Source of the DNA: Bdellovibrio sp.
GTDB taxonomy: Bacteria > Myxococcota > SpSt-1050
Direction: 5' to 3'
Assembly (NCBI GenBank): GCA_020725805.1
Contig: DYEF01000098.1
Coordinates: 1 to 23,835, forward strand
Length of the DNA stretch: 23,835 nucleotides
Each line of letters begins with the position of its first letter. Position 1 is the first letter of the stretch. Of the stretch, positions 10,801 through 17,920 are shown piece after piece. Position numbers and translations under genes: made by a program. The notes below the pieces were generated by a model. That model ran no database searches, was not told the origin of the DNA, and was given only the letters and a program-made list of their open reading frames with translations.

Positions 10801-12026
10801 AGAGGGAGAGGTATCGTATAGTTTATGGTGCTGTGGTAAAGGTAAAGGATGGTCAGAGAGTAAAATCCGGCACCAAACTGGCCGAATGGGATCCGTATGC
10901 GACACCGATTCTTTCCGAGGTCAGCGGCAAGGTCAAATACGGTGATATTATCGAAGGCGTTACAATGAACGAACAGGTGGATGAGATAACAGGTCTCTCC
11001 TCCAGAGTCATTATCGAATCCAAGGACCCGGATGCAAGGCCGAGAATCTCCATCAAGGACCCGAAGGGTGTAACGCTTCAGGTCCCGGGTTCTGACCAGC
11101 AGGCAAGATACTTTATGCCGACAGGCGCAATTCTGATGGTCGACAACGGTGCGGAGATTATGGCCGGAGATATCCTTGCCAAGATGCCGAGAGAGACTAC
11201 GAAGACAAAGGATATTACAGGAGGTCTCCCGAGAGTTGCAGAGCTGTTTGAGGCAAGAAAGCCGAAGGGATATGTTGTCATATCCGAAGTGGACGGTCTT
11301 GTCGAATTCGGCAAGGAGGTCAAGGGGAAGAGACAGCTCACAATCTACCCGATAGTCGAAGGCAAGATAATGAGAGGGGAGAGGGTTGTAAAGAAATACC
11401 TCGTTCCGAAGAGCAAACATATCATTGTTCACCACGGTGACCTGATTAAGGCAGGCGAACCTCTCTTCGAAGGACCTATCAATCCGCACGATATCCTGAA
11501 CGTTCTCGGAGAGAAACATCTGGCGAGATTCCTCGTCGACCAGATACAGGAGGTTTACAAACTTCAGGGTGTGAAGATAAATGACAAGCACTTTGAGATT
11601 GTGGTAAGACAGATGCTCAAGAGAATCAAGATCAAGGACCCGGGAGATACAGACTTCCTTGAGGACGAACATGTGGAGAAGACCGAATTCGACAGGAAGA
11701 ATGAGGAAGTCCTGCTGCAGGGTAAACGTCCGGCGACAGGTACAGCACTTCTCCTCGGAATTACGAAGGCATCGCTCTCGACCGAATCATTTATATCCGC
11801 GTCCTCATTCCAGGAGACTACCAAGGTGCTGACAGAGGCGGCGGTATCCGGCAAGACCGATTACCTCAGAGGTCTCAAGGAGAACATAATAATGGGAAGA
11901 CTGATTCCGGCAGGAACTGGTCTCAGGAGATACAAATATCTGGATATCGTGGTAAACGAGAATTTCGTACCGGCATCCGAAGAGAAGAGAGAGACCGAAC
12001 CGAATCAGAACAGTCCGGCAAAATAA
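7851..12026 (+). CDS. rpoC: DNA-directed RNA polymerase subunit beta'
   Basis: A 1391-residue beta' subunit starting at TTG, which follows AAGGAG with suitable spacing and gives the conserved N terminus [11 protein letters not shown]. The first zinc site is C70, C72, C85 and C88 (ECLCGR...CEKC). The second is C807, C881, C888 and C891 (DCGTMDG...[11 protein letters not shown]). The catalytic magnesium-binding NADFDGDQ lies at about residues 459-466. The bridge helix/trigger loop region includes GGLRG-like segments, [20 protein letters not shown] and a C-terminal [14 protein letters not shown]. Normal length, no break. No rpsL or rpsG follows: the str operon genes that often come next are absent and an unrelated operon starts 168 nt later. 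Confidence 0.98.
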   Translation: MRDLLGLFEKPRDPLSFSAMKISLASTQKIKEWSHGEVKKPETINYRTFKPERDGLFCPKIFGPVKDYECLCGRYKKLRNKNMICEKCGVEVIQSKVRRERLGHITLSTPVAHIWFLKSLPSRIATVLDIPPRDLEKVLYCESYIIIDPQSTKLSKKEIISEDKYLNYISEYGTDSFKAGMGAEAIFELLKEINVENEYQNLKTELQKANTETKKKKIQKRIKVINAFRESGNRPEWMILEVIPVLPPDLRPLVPLDGGRFATSDLNDLYRRVINRNNRLKKLIELNSPDIIVRNEKRMLQEAIDALFDNGRRGKVITGSNKRPLKSLSDMIKGKQGRFRQNLLGKRVDYSGRSVIVVGPELKLHQCGLPKIMAVELFKPFIFNKLFEKGYVTTTKSAKKMVEKERPEIWDVLDDVIKEHPVLLNRAPTLHRLGIQAFEPVLIEGKAIQLHPLVCTAYNADFDGDQMAVHVPLSLEAQVEARVLMMSTNNILSPANGKPIIVPTQDIVLGIYYMTREKPFSKGEGKIFSSFDEVRMAYDSKEVELHAKIKVRYNGRRVDTTVGRVLLYDIFPDVIPFDMINKVLDKKGVGDVIDKCYRLTGEKETIILADRLRTIGYRYATLAGISIAIDDMKIPPEKQELLNKAMKEVQEIEEQYNSGIITQSEKYNQVINVWDNVTNTIAKTMMKQIQTDLYYHPEYPDDPKKAVQAQSFNPIYIMADSKARGSENQMKQLAGMRGLMAKPSGEIIDTPITANLREGLTVLQYFISTHGARKGLADTALKTASAGYLTRRLVDVVQDVTITEFDCGTMDGIEMSSLVEGGQIIERLSERILGRTALNDIVDPITGEIIVKANEEIDEKLASKIEEAGIEKVMIRSVLTCKSKYGVCVECYGRDLARGRKVNVGEAVGIIAAQSIGEPGTQLTMRTFHIGGVASRKAEQSSVENRFEGIVKYLNLKVITNREGKNVTMNRSGEILIVDDQGRERERYRIVYGAVVKVKDGQRVKSGTKLAEWDPYATPILSEVSGKVKYGDIIEGVTMNEQVDEITGLSSRVIIESKDPDARPRISIKDPKGVTLQVPGSDQQARYFMPTGAILMVDNGAEIMAGDILAKMPRETTKTKDITGGLPRVAELFEARKPKGYVVISEVDGLVEFGKEVKGKRQLTIYPIVEGKIMRGERVVKKYLVPKSKHIIVHHGDLIKAGEPLFEGPINPHDILNVLGEKHLARFLVDQIQEVYKLQGVKINDKHFEIVVRQMLKRIKIKDPGDTDFLEDEHVEKTEFDRKNEEVLLQGKRPATGTALLLGITKASLSTESFISASSFQETTKVLTEAAVSGKTDYLRGLKENIIMGRLIPAGTGLRRYKYLDIVVNENFVPASEEKRETEPNQNSPAK

Positions 12027-12078
12027 CAGATTTCTGATTTCATAGAAGATACTCACATAAATTCTCTGTACGGTCGTA

Positions 12079-12101
12079 AGTAGTCTGCACGGCAGATTAC
12101 T
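12079..12101 (+). other. Stem-loop in the rpoC to GH3 gap
   Basis: A 10-bp stem, AGTAGTCTGC (12079-12088) with GCAGATTACT (12092-12101), has one G-U pair and a 3-nt loop. No T tract follows, so it is not a standard intrinsic terminator. It could be a processing signal or a Rho-assisted 3' end for the rpoBC transcript. The rest of the 168-nt gap shows only a weak promoter candidate. Confidence 0.45.
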
Positions 12102-12141
12102 GTTGACTCGGGTGACTGATACTATAAGGTTCTACATTTAG

Positions 12142-12169
12142 TTGCCAAGATAACTCTCTTTGTGATAAA
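12142..12169 (+). promoter_or_regulatory. Candidate sigma-70 promoter for the GH3 operon
   Basis: TTGCCA (12142-12147) and GATAAA (12164-12169) are 16 nt apart, and the -10 is preceded by TGT, an extended -10 element. It lies about 25 nt before the GH3 start. Each hexamer matches consensus at four positions, so the call is tentative; read-through from rpoC is also possible. Confidence 0.33.
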
Positions 12170-12194
12170 TGAAAGGCATTCAGTGAGGTGAATT

Positions 12195-13892
12195 ATGGCA
12201 GACCTGAGCCCTGTTAGTATACTCTGGAAGAAGATACTTCCGAGAATACCGGTCGAGGTTGTTCCGCTTCTGGGCCAGCTTCTCTTCATACGCTCATGGG
12301 GGAAGTTCGATGATGCGGTTAAGGACCCCGAGAAGTTCCAGAGAGATAAAATAAGGGAGATACTCGAAAAAAACAGGGATACGGAATTCGGGAAGAGATA
12401 CGGCTTTTCTGATATTAAAAGCGCAGAGGAATACAGGGAAAAGGTCGGTATTCAGACTTACGATTCACTCGAACCCTATATAGAAAAGATTAAAAACGGC
12501 GAAAAGAATATTCTGACTTCCGAAGAGGTAATATTTTTCGGCAGAACGAGCGGGACAACCGGTGCGGCAAAGTTTATACCTGTGACCAAATCCTTTCTTT
12601 CGGAGTATAAACTGCCGAGAAGGGCGTGGATGAGACAGGTAATTACAGAGATGCCCGGACTTGTTTACGGCAGGCTGCTTACGATTCATTCCCCGAAGAT
12701 AGAAGGCAGGACAAAGGGAGGAATTCCGTACGGGTCGATTACTGTTGCAATGGGTGCAGATAATCTGGGACTCTCTATTGCAAGGGGTTTTCATGAGATT
12801 CCGATGGAAGTCTTCTTTTTGGAGGATTTTGATGCAAAATATTATTATATTCTGCGGTTTGCTCTTGAAATGGAGATATCCGTTATTGCGGCAATAAATC
12901 CGTCTACAATTCTCTTATTTGTGAAGAAGCTGACAGAATATTCCGGCAGACTGATCAGGGACCTGAGAAACGGTGATATTGACCCTGACTTTAAGGCAGA
13001 CAGAGTAATACGGCAGAGGCTGGTCAAACAGCTGAAACCGAATATTGCTATGGCCGAAAAGGTAGAAAAAAGCCTCGATAAACACGGATTTGTAAAGCCG
13101 ACCGAGATATGGGAGAGACTTTGCGGACTTATGTGCTGGAAGGGCGGTTTTGGTTCATATTACATTTCCCAGTTCGAGCAGTATTTCCAAAATCTCCCGA
13201 TTATGGATTACGGGTATGCCGCAACCGAGGGGAATTTTGCCATTCCTGTCTCCGCAAAGAGAAACGACAACGTTCTCATTCCCTACGGACATTTTCTGGA
13301 GTTTATTTCCGAGAGTGATAAAAAGCCGTATTTTATGTGGGAACTCAAAAGTGGTGAAAAATATAAAGTAGTTATTACTGCATCAAACGGTTTATACCGC
13401 TATGATATAAACGATATTGTAGAGGTAACGGATTTCTATGACAGGACACCCTGCATAAGATTTCTGCACAAGGGAGGGAATGTTATATCAGTTACAGGTG
13501 AGAAGGTAACGGAGAGTCATATTATCAGTGTCCTATCCCGTCTGATAAGCCGCACGGGCATACTTCTGAGCGGTTTCACCGTGACGGTCTCTCTCGGTGA
13601 TACTCCGTCCTATGTGCTTGCAGTGGAGCCGCAGTTGCCCCTTGGCAGTGAGCAGAAGGAAATCATCGTCCGTGAGTTCGACACTCTTCTGAGAGAGGCA
13701 AATATCGAATATGATGCAAAGCGTAAGAGTCAGAGACTTGGCCGGCCTGAACTGATTGTTCTGAAAAGGGGATTCTTCGAGAGGTACAGGTCGGACCAGA
13801 TAGCAAGAGGTGCACCCGATGCCCATCTCAAACCCCCGCATCTGACAATCAGGAAAGAGATCGTTGAACTTTTGTATTCTGAAAAGGAGTAG
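12195..13892 (+). CDS. GH3 auxin-responsive-promoter family protein (acyl-adenylating enzyme)
   Basis: A 565-residue member of the GH3 branch of the ANL adenylate-forming superfamily. ATP-binding motif 1 is RTSGTTGAAKFIPVT (about residues 117-131). Motif 2 is YGYAATEG (about 339-346). Motif 3 is ITASNGLYRYDINDIVEV (about 393-410). The C-terminal domain contains KGGNVISVTGEKVTESH. Plant GH3 enzymes activate carboxylates such as indole-acetate or jasmonate and join them to amino acids; bacterial members mostly have unknown substrates. The length fits the family (about 500-600). ATG 12195 follows GAGGTG. The next gene starts 3 nt after its stop, so co-translation is likely. No signal peptide is seen; it should be cytoplasmic. 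Family call is strong, substrate unknown. Confidence 0.9.
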   Translation: MADLSPVSILWKKILPRIPVEVVPLLGQLLFIRSWGKFDDAVKDPEKFQRDKIREILEKNRDTEFGKRYGFSDIKSAEEYREKVGIQTYDSLEPYIEKIKNGEKNILTSEEVIFFGRTSGTTGAAKFIPVTKSFLSEYKLPRRAWMRQVITEMPGLVYGRLLTIHSPKIEGRTKGGIPYGSITVAMGADNLGLSIARGFHEIPMEVFFLEDFDAKYYYILRFALEMEISVIAAINPSTILLFVKKLTEYSGRLIRDLRNGDIDPDFKADRVIRQRLVKQLKPNIAMAEKVEKSLDKHGFVKPTEIWERLCGLMCWKGGFGSYYISQFEQYFQNLPIMDYGYAATEGNFAIPVSAKRNDNVLIPYGHFLEFISESDKKPYFMWELKSGEKYKVVITASNGLYRYDINDIVEVTDFYDRTPCIRFLHKGGNVISVTGEKVTESHIISVLSRLISRTGILLSGFTVTVSLGDTPSYVLAVEPQLPLGSEQKEIIVREFDTLLREANIEYDAKRKSQRLGRPELIVLKRGFFERYRSDQIARGAPDAHLKPPHLTIRKEIVELLYSEKE

Positions 13893-13895
13893 AAT

Positions 13896-14549
13896 ATGAA
13901 ACTCTTCGGAAGAGAGATAAAGGCCGTTACTTTCGATATGGACGGAACACTCTATAATTCGGGGAGGCTCTTTATCAGGTTATTACCCGATATCATAAAA
14001 AACCGCAGGTTCATTATTTCATACTATCGTATAAGGGAAGAGCTGAGGAGGGAGAATTTTAAGGGCGATATCAGGAAGGAGGTATTAAAGAGGCTCTCTC
14101 TGAAACTGAATATTGACGAAACCGAATGTGAATACAAAACAGATGAAACGATTTACAGGTTATTTGCATCAAAGATAGACAGGAGACTTCTTTTTAAGGG
14201 AGTAACTGAGTTTATAGCTATGCTAAAGAAGAACGATGTAAAACTTGGAATAATATCTGATTTTCCGGTTGACGAAAAACTTCTGAGGCTCGGGTTATAT
14301 TTTGAACCCTTCAGAGCTGTGATCAATACGGAAGATATCGGTGCATTGAAACCTGCGACCGAACCGTTTCTGAAGGCGTCTGAACTCCTCGAAACCGAAC
14401 CGAAGTATATCCTTCATATCGGCGACAGGGAGAAGTCGGACGTGCTGGGTGCAAAAAGGTCGGGATTCATCTCCGCAAGAATAAAGAGGTTCGGTAAATC
14501 TGAGTCTCAGGCAGATATTGTATTCAGGTCTTACACTGAATTAATTTAA
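13896..14549 (+). CDS. HAD-superfamily hydrolase
   Basis: A 217-residue HAD protein. Motif I is FDMDGTLYN with the nucleophile D14 and acid/base D16. Motif II is ISDFP (about residue 125). Motif III is the Lys of GALKPATEP. Motif IV is HIGDREKSDVLGAKRSG. An alpha-helical C1-type cap lies between motifs I and II. Members are usually small-molecule phosphatases; the substrate cannot be deduced. AAGGAG overlaps the end of the GH3 gene, and the start is 3 nt after that stop, so translation is probably coupled. It lies between an adenylating enzyme and a nitroreductase-thioesterase fusion, which suggests phosphate removal in the same pathway (inference). Confidence 0.88.
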   Translation: MKLFGREIKAVTFDMDGTLYNSGRLFIRLLPDIIKNRRFIISYYRIREELRRENFKGDIRKEVLKRLSLKLNIDETECEYKTDETIYRLFASKIDRRLLFKGVTEFIAMLKKNDVKLGIISDFPVDEKLLRLGLYFEPFRAVINTEDIGALKPATEPFLKASELLETEPKYILHIGDREKSDVLGAKRSGFISARIKRFGKSESQADIVFRSYTELI

Positions 14550-14564
14550 TCTCAGGAGGCAGTT

Positions 14565-15551
14565 ATGGAATTTATGAGAATAAAGGAGCTGAGGGAGAGC
14601 AAGAGGGCATTCAGGCCCGATAAGGTTTCAAGGGAGAAGATTTACAAAATTCTGGATGCGGCGAGATGGTCTCCATCTGCCGCAAATATGCAGCCGGCGA
14701 GATTTCTCGTCCTCGATACAGAGGAGACGATACAAAAAATAAAGCCCGGTCTTGCAGAAGGGAATTACTGGGCACTCAAAGCCCCTGTTATAATTGTTGT
14801 CTTTTCAAAACCCGAACTGGATTATCAGAGCGAAAGAATCAGATACTACACATTCGATACAGGGCAGGCTGTTATGAGCCTGATTTATGCAGCCGTTGAT
14901 AACGGACTGATGGCTCATCCGATGGCGGGATTTAGTGGCGAGAAGATAAAAGAGATATTCGGTATCCCGCCGGATATGGATGTAATAGTCGTAATAGCCC
15001 TCGGATACAAAGGTAATATAGACGAACTCGATGAGGCAACCCGAAAAAAGGATATGAAAGAGAGAATAAGAAAGCCGCTCTCCGAAATCGCATATTTTAA
15101 TGATATCGGTAAGCCGTTTGCAGTCGAGAAGAGAGAACCCGGGAGGTATTTTGAGACTCCTGTGGATATCAGATTCAACGATATTGACCTGATAGGACAC
15201 GTCAATAATGCGACTTTTCTGACATATTTCGAGGAGGCAAGGTGGAAATTCTTTGCGGAGGTCTTCGGCAGGGAGAATATTACAAAGCTCAACTTTATTA
15301 TTGCCTCTATAAATATCGATTATGTAAATCCGATTTTTCCTCTCGATGAGCCTCTTGTAAGGATGTGGGTCAGTGATATAGGCAGGACGAGTTTCAGGTT
15401 TAATTACCGTATTGTTTCGAAGGACGGCTCGAAGCTCTTTGCATCGGGAAGTTCGGTTCAGGTCTTCTACGACTATTCGGAGAACAGGCCAATGAAGGTT
15501 CCGGAAGAGTTTATCAGCAAATCAGCCCCGTATATAGAACAATACGTTTGA
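14565..15551 (+). CDS. Nitroreductase-thioesterase (4HBT/hot-dog) fusion protein
   Basis: A 328-residue two-domain protein. Residues about 4-165 are an FMN-dependent nitroreductase: ELRESKRAF at the N terminus, the FMN-binding WSPSAANMQPARFLV, and a late EKIKEIFGIPPD. Residues about 190-328 are a hot-dog acyl-CoA/acyl-ACP thioesterase with ETPVDIRFNDIDLIGHVNNA, TYFEEARWKFF, and a second-half strand NIDYVNPIFPLDEP. Asp in FNDID and the GHVNN loop match the 4HBT active-site region. The frame is continuous, with no stop between the domains. AGGAGG lies 5 nt before ATG 14565. It is 15 nt after the HAD gene. Likely an enzyme pairing redox of a substrate with thioester hydrolysis; the order of events is unknown. 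Confidence 0.86.
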   Translation: MEFMRIKELRESKRAFRPDKVSREKIYKILDAARWSPSAANMQPARFLVLDTEETIQKIKPGLAEGNYWALKAPVIIVVFSKPELDYQSERIRYYTFDTGQAVMSLIYAAVDNGLMAHPMAGFSGEKIKEIFGIPPDMDVIVVIALGYKGNIDELDEATRKKDMKERIRKPLSEIAYFNDIGKPFAVEKREPGRYFETPVDIRFNDIDLIGHVNNATFLTYFEEARWKFFAEVFGRENITKLNFIIASINIDYVNPIFPLDEPLVRMWVSDIGRTSFRFNYRIVSKDGSKLFASGSSVQVFYDYSENRPMKVPEEFISKSAPYIEQYV

Positions 15552-15576
15552 TATTCGTCAGGGAATAGTTACAACT

Positions 15577-15771
15577 CTATTCTTTAGAAAAATTATATCT
15601 TCCGTCTTTGATTGTAAAATTTAACGGGATTGCGGTTTCCGGAAAAATATCATATCCTTCCTTTAGGTTTTTCCATAAATCAGTAATCTGCTCATCCTTT
15701 AAATTGCCACGGTGTGCAACATCTTCTGGAATTTTTTTAAGTGTTAGTAGTTTTTTTAGTGCCGGTCTATA
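15577..15771 (-). pseudogene. Start-less open frame downstream of the HAD phosphatase, probable gene remnant
   Basis: Read on the - strand, this frame is open for 64 codons, from just after a TGA that overlaps the HAD gene's end to a TAG at 15577-15579. The product is polar and protein-like: it contains KKIPEDVAHRGNLKDEQITD, LWKNLKEGYDIFPETAIPL and NFTIKDGRYNFSKE. No ATG, GTG or TTG occurs before the body of the sequence. It overlaps the HAD stop by 5 nt in another frame. I do not recognise the family. It reads like the 3' end of a gene whose front was lost. The rest of the 215-nt gap shows only a 6-bp hairpin (15563-15582) with no good T tract. Confidence 0.5.
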
Positions 15772-16429
15772 TCAATGAGAGAATCAAATCTCTTAACTCT
15801 TCTTCTGTTTTTACCTTGTAATCAGCTCTGGCTGAGAGGAATTCGCTCTCGGGTATCACTCCGCCGTAGCCTACCATAATAGACTTTATTCCTCCGTTTG
15901 TGGCAAAATCCATATCTACCTTCGAATCGCCTATCATATAGAAACTTGTCTTCTCTATCGGAAATCTCTCTAAAATTTCGAATATCGTGACAGGGTCGGG
16001 TTTGAGTGCCTTCATTGTATCCTGACAATAGAGTCCGTCGAGTTTACCGAACAGATTAAAGTGTTTTAATATCTTTTCGGAGTGAGGTGAAGGCTTGTTT
16101 GTAATTATAAATAATAAGTGTCCTTTCGATTTTATCCTGCCGAAGCACTCTTCGATATAATTAAAAATAAATGATTCATCAACGCAGTGTTCAAGATATA
16201 TCTCCCTGAATTTTTTTACCGCCTCATCAAGGTTTATCCGCTGGAGATTCTCTCCCAAGACTCTCTCCATCAGAACCCTTGCACCATTTCCGACGAAAGA
16301 TACAATCCTGTCAAACGGAAGTTCGGAGAGATTATAGTACTTTAGTGTATGATTTACACAGGTCACAATATCCGCTCTCGAATCCACAACAGTTCCGTCA
16401 AGGTCAAACGCAAAAGCCTTCTTCTTCAT
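15767..16429 (-). CDS. HAD hydrolase, phosphoglycolate phosphatase-like
   Basis: A 220-residue HAD phosphatase on the - strand. Motif I is FAFDLDGTVVDSR (D9, D11). Motif II is FIITNKPSP. Motif III is MKALKPDP. Motif IV is MIGDSKVDMDFATNGGIKS, followed by VGYGG, as in Gph/PGP-type enzymes that hydrolyse 2-phosphoglycolate or similar small phosphates. Length matches Gph. The frame is open to an upstream ATG at 16471, but ATG 16427-16429 is preferred: GAGGTG lies 5 nt before it and the protein then starts MKKKAFAFDLDGT, as the family does. It is convergent with the GH3 operon and divergent from the lipoprotein cassette. Exact substrate unproven. Confidence 0.88.
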   Translation of the reverse strand: MKKKAFAFDLDGTVVDSRADIVTCVNHTLKYYNLSELPFDRIVSFVGNGARVLMERVLGENLQRINLDEAVKKFREIYLEHCVDESFIFNYIEECFGRIKSKGHLLFIITNKPSPHSEKILKHFNLFGKLDGLYCQDTMKALKPDPVTIFEILERFPIEKTSFYMIGDSKVDMDFATNGGIKSIMVGYGGVIPESEFLSARADYKVKTEEELRDLILSLI

Positions 16430-16515
16430 AACACCTCTTACAAAGGATAAAGGCAGAAAATCTGATAGCACATAATAAAATTATTTCAATTACGATTATT
16501 AAACAAAATATTTTT

Positions 16516-16544
16516 TTGACAAACAAAAACGGATTTGTTATATT
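16516..16544 (+). promoter_or_regulatory. Strong sigma-70 promoter of cassette copy 1
   Basis: A perfect -35 TTGACA (16516-16521), a 17-nt spacer and -10 TATATT (16539-16544, five of six matches) in an AT-rich context with an upstream T/A-rich tract. The start of transcription would be near 16551, leaving an unusually long leader of about 250 nt before the lipoprotein ATG. The same promoter, with the same spacing, is in copy 2. Confidence 0.85.
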
Positions 16545-16600
16545 ATAAATAAATTCGGTTATCTGGGGTAACAGATGGGAATTTTGAGAATTCACACCTC

Positions 16601-16630
16601 TTCTCTTCTCTTCTCTTCTCTTCTCTTCTC
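16601..16630 (+). repeat. TTCTC pentanucleotide array, six units (copy 1)
   Basis: Six uninterrupted TTCTC units in the transcribed leader, preceded by CCTC and followed by GTAG. Copy 2 has four units with the same flanks. A 5-nt unit shifts frame when its number changes, which is typical of slipped-strand contingency repeats. An ATG 26 nt upstream (16575) opens a 19-codon frame that crosses the array and stops at TAG 16632-16634 with six units. Confidence 0.92.
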
Positions 16631-16779
16631 GTAGTTTATTCAGATTCCAGAAAAACAGAAATAGAAATAAGAATTCAAATAATATAACACCGAAAGGGGG
16701 TGAGGGAAATGAGCGTATTTTTCATAGTATTTTAGTTAGTAAGAATATAAATGAGAAGTCACTAGAGTAGGAGGTAACA

Positions 16780-16803
16780 ATGAGCATAAGGAGGCTATTA
16801 TGA
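16780..16803 (+). CDS. Seven-codon leader ORF overlapping the lipoprotein start
   Basis: ATG 16780, preceded by AGGAGGT at a 4-5 nt spacing, opens MSIRRLL and stops at TGA 16801-16803. That TGA overlaps the lipoprotein ATG 16800-16802 as ATGA. The lipoprotein's own AAGGAGG (16788-16794) lies inside this ORF. The arrangement is typical of translational coupling. Whether the peptide has a function of its own is unknown. Confidence 0.5.
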   Translation: MSIRRLL

Positions 16804-17486
16804 AAAATTTAATCTATTTTTTAGGAATTATTATATTCTTTTTAGTATGGGGATGCAAAAGTGAGGATAATTCATCAAATAACGTAGAAGTGACTGCGTC
16901 AAAGTGCAACGAAGGCTTAACCAATGTATTACACTATGACGGACTTACATGTGGGGAGTTGAATAAGACAAATGAGTCAATAAATATTAGTAATGTATAC
17001 CTTAATTGTGCATTCTCAAAATCATATGCAAAAGTCGCACATGCTAACGAGTCGGTTGAGATAGTAGTTAAATATGATGAGCAAGGTGATATAGATTATT
17101 TAGCAAAATGTTCCTGCTATTTTGACTTTGTAATACCAATCGATAATATAAACGAGAATATCAACAAGATTGATATAAAGTTTATCGATATGGCAAATAA
17201 TGTAGAAGAGGAATTAGTAATTAACCCACAGAATAGTTACATTAAATGTAAGTATACCGTATATGGATATAAGTTTGGAATTGACCATAATACATCGGGT
17301 ATTGAGAACCTGCATAGATATTGTAATTCTGAAGAAGATTGCGGTAGCGACCTTATTTGTAAAACTATATCAGATAATAATAGCACAAAGGTTTGTATGA
17401 AGAAGTGTAGCGAGAATAACGATTGTCCATATAATAATATCCTAATGTGTAAAGAAGAAGTTTGTACAATTAAAAGTAATTGGTAA
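16800..17486 (+). CDS. Cys-rich lipoprotein, unknown function
   Basis: A 228-residue protein with a lipoprotein signal peptide: MKN, a long hydrophobic run (residues 4-17), then the lipobox LVWGC with the modified Cys at 19. The following residues KSEDNSSNN contain no Asp directly at +2. The middle is a likely beta-rich domain rich in Asn, Ile and Asp. The C-terminal part (about 170-225) has spaced Cys (CNSEEDCGSDLIC, CMKKCSENNDCP, CKEEVC), similar to the Cys-rich small repeats common in secreted proteins of Myxococcota-type bacteria. AAGGAGG is 5 nt before ATG. The gene is AT-rich compared with the housekeeping block. I do not recognise a named family. It is transcribed from cassette copy 1 and ended by the terminator at 17718-17762. 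Confidence 0.82.
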   Translation: MKNLIYFLGIIIFFLVWGCKSEDNSSNNVEVTASKCNEGLTNVLHYDGLTCGELNKTNESINISNVYLNCAFSKSYAKVAHANESVEIVVKYDEQGDIDYLAKCSCYFDFVIPIDNINENINKIDIKFIDMANNVEEELVINPQNSYIKCKYTVYGYKFGIDHNTSGIENLHRYCNSEEDCGSDLICKTISDNNSTKVCMKKCSENNDCPYNNILMCKEEVCTIKSNW

Positions 17487-17693
17487 GCCTTACATAGAGA
17501 ATGTCCGTATGAATTTTCATATTTTTCTATGCATCGGAGAAAGACAGGATTTACAGTTTCTGAGTTAAAGGAGATATTCAGCAAGATGAAAAAAGTTAAT
17601 GATGAATATGTATGTGAAGGTGATGAGAGATTCTATTGGCAATACTGGTGGCTGTTACCGGAAAATCAGATAAATGACGAAGAACAACCCTAA
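17487..17693 (+). pseudogene. Open frame continuing in phase after the lipoprotein stop
   Basis: Right after the lipoprotein's TAA, the same frame stays open for 68 codons to TAA 17691-17693. The reading is protein-like: HRECPYEFSYFSMHRRKTGF, TVSELKEIFSKMKKVNDEY, then RFYWQYWWLLPENQ. An internal ATG (17529) would give 54 residues but has no ribosome binding site. It may be the remnant of another gene fused behind the lipoprotein, or a lost C-terminal part cut off by a nonsense mutation. No family was recognised. Confidence 0.4.
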
Positions 17694-17717
17694 CTAATTA
17701 ACACATTTATTTCTTTT

Positions 17718-17762
17718 AAAGCCCGAGGGTGAACAACACATCTTCGGGCTTTATTGTTTTTT
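17718..17762 (+). terminator. Intrinsic terminator after the lipoprotein region
   Basis: AAAGCCCGA (17718-17726) pairs with TCGGGCTTT (17744-17752), closing a 17-nt loop, followed by ATTG and six T (17757-17762). It separates cassette 1 from the promoter of cassette 2 about 54 nt downstream. Confidence 0.87.
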
Positions 17763-17815
17763 AAATAACTTATCAGCAAAAATGTTTCTCTTTTCTATTT
17801 ATTGAAAAGTCTTTT

Positions 17816-17844
17816 TTGACAAACAAAAACGGAATTTTTATATT
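17816..17844 (+). promoter_or_regulatory. Strong sigma-70 promoter of cassette copy 2
   Basis: TTGACA (17816-17821), 17-nt spacer, TATATT (17839-17844): the same hexamers and spacing as copy 1, although the spacer and the bases after the -10 have changed. Conservation of exactly these elements suggests that the promoter was kept functional after duplication, or that the copying is recent. Confidence 0.85.
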
Positions 17845-17900
17845 ATAAGTGGATTCGGTTATTTAGAGTAACAGATGGGAATTTTGAGAATTAAAACCTC

Positions 17901-17920
17901 TTCTCTTCTCTTCTCTTCTC
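17901..17920 (+). repeat. TTCTC pentanucleotide array, four units (copy 2)
   Basis: Four perfect TTCTC units with the same flanks (CCTC before, GTAG after) as the six-unit array of copy 1. The two-unit difference is 10 nt and accounts for nearly all of the length difference between the cassettes. Confidence 0.92.

Larger units (their letters stand above)
16512..16733 (+). repeat. Promoter-leader cassette, copy 1
   Basis: This 222-nt block recurs at 17812-18024 (213 nt). Apart from two extra TTCTC units and one fewer G in a G run, the two align without gaps and differ at roughly 14 positions before the last 25 nt. Shared parts in order: T run, TTGACA, 17-nt spacer, TATATT, a GTTA/TAAC small hairpin, CAGATGGGAATTTTGAGAATT, the TTCTC array, an A-rich stretch, CACCGAAAGG, a G run, GTGAGGG and a short ATG frame. 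The similarity ends before the downstream coding sequences. The conserved part is therefore the promoter and transcribed leader. Confidence 0.9.

Noticed and set aside
10764-11672. A 302-codon - strand open frame inside rpoC
   Set aside because: It is antisense to the highly conserved rpoC coding sequence and results from its codon bias.
12103-12128. TTGACT...TATAAG as promoter of the GH3 operon
   Set aside because: The spacer is only 14 nt, too short for a sigma-70 promoter.
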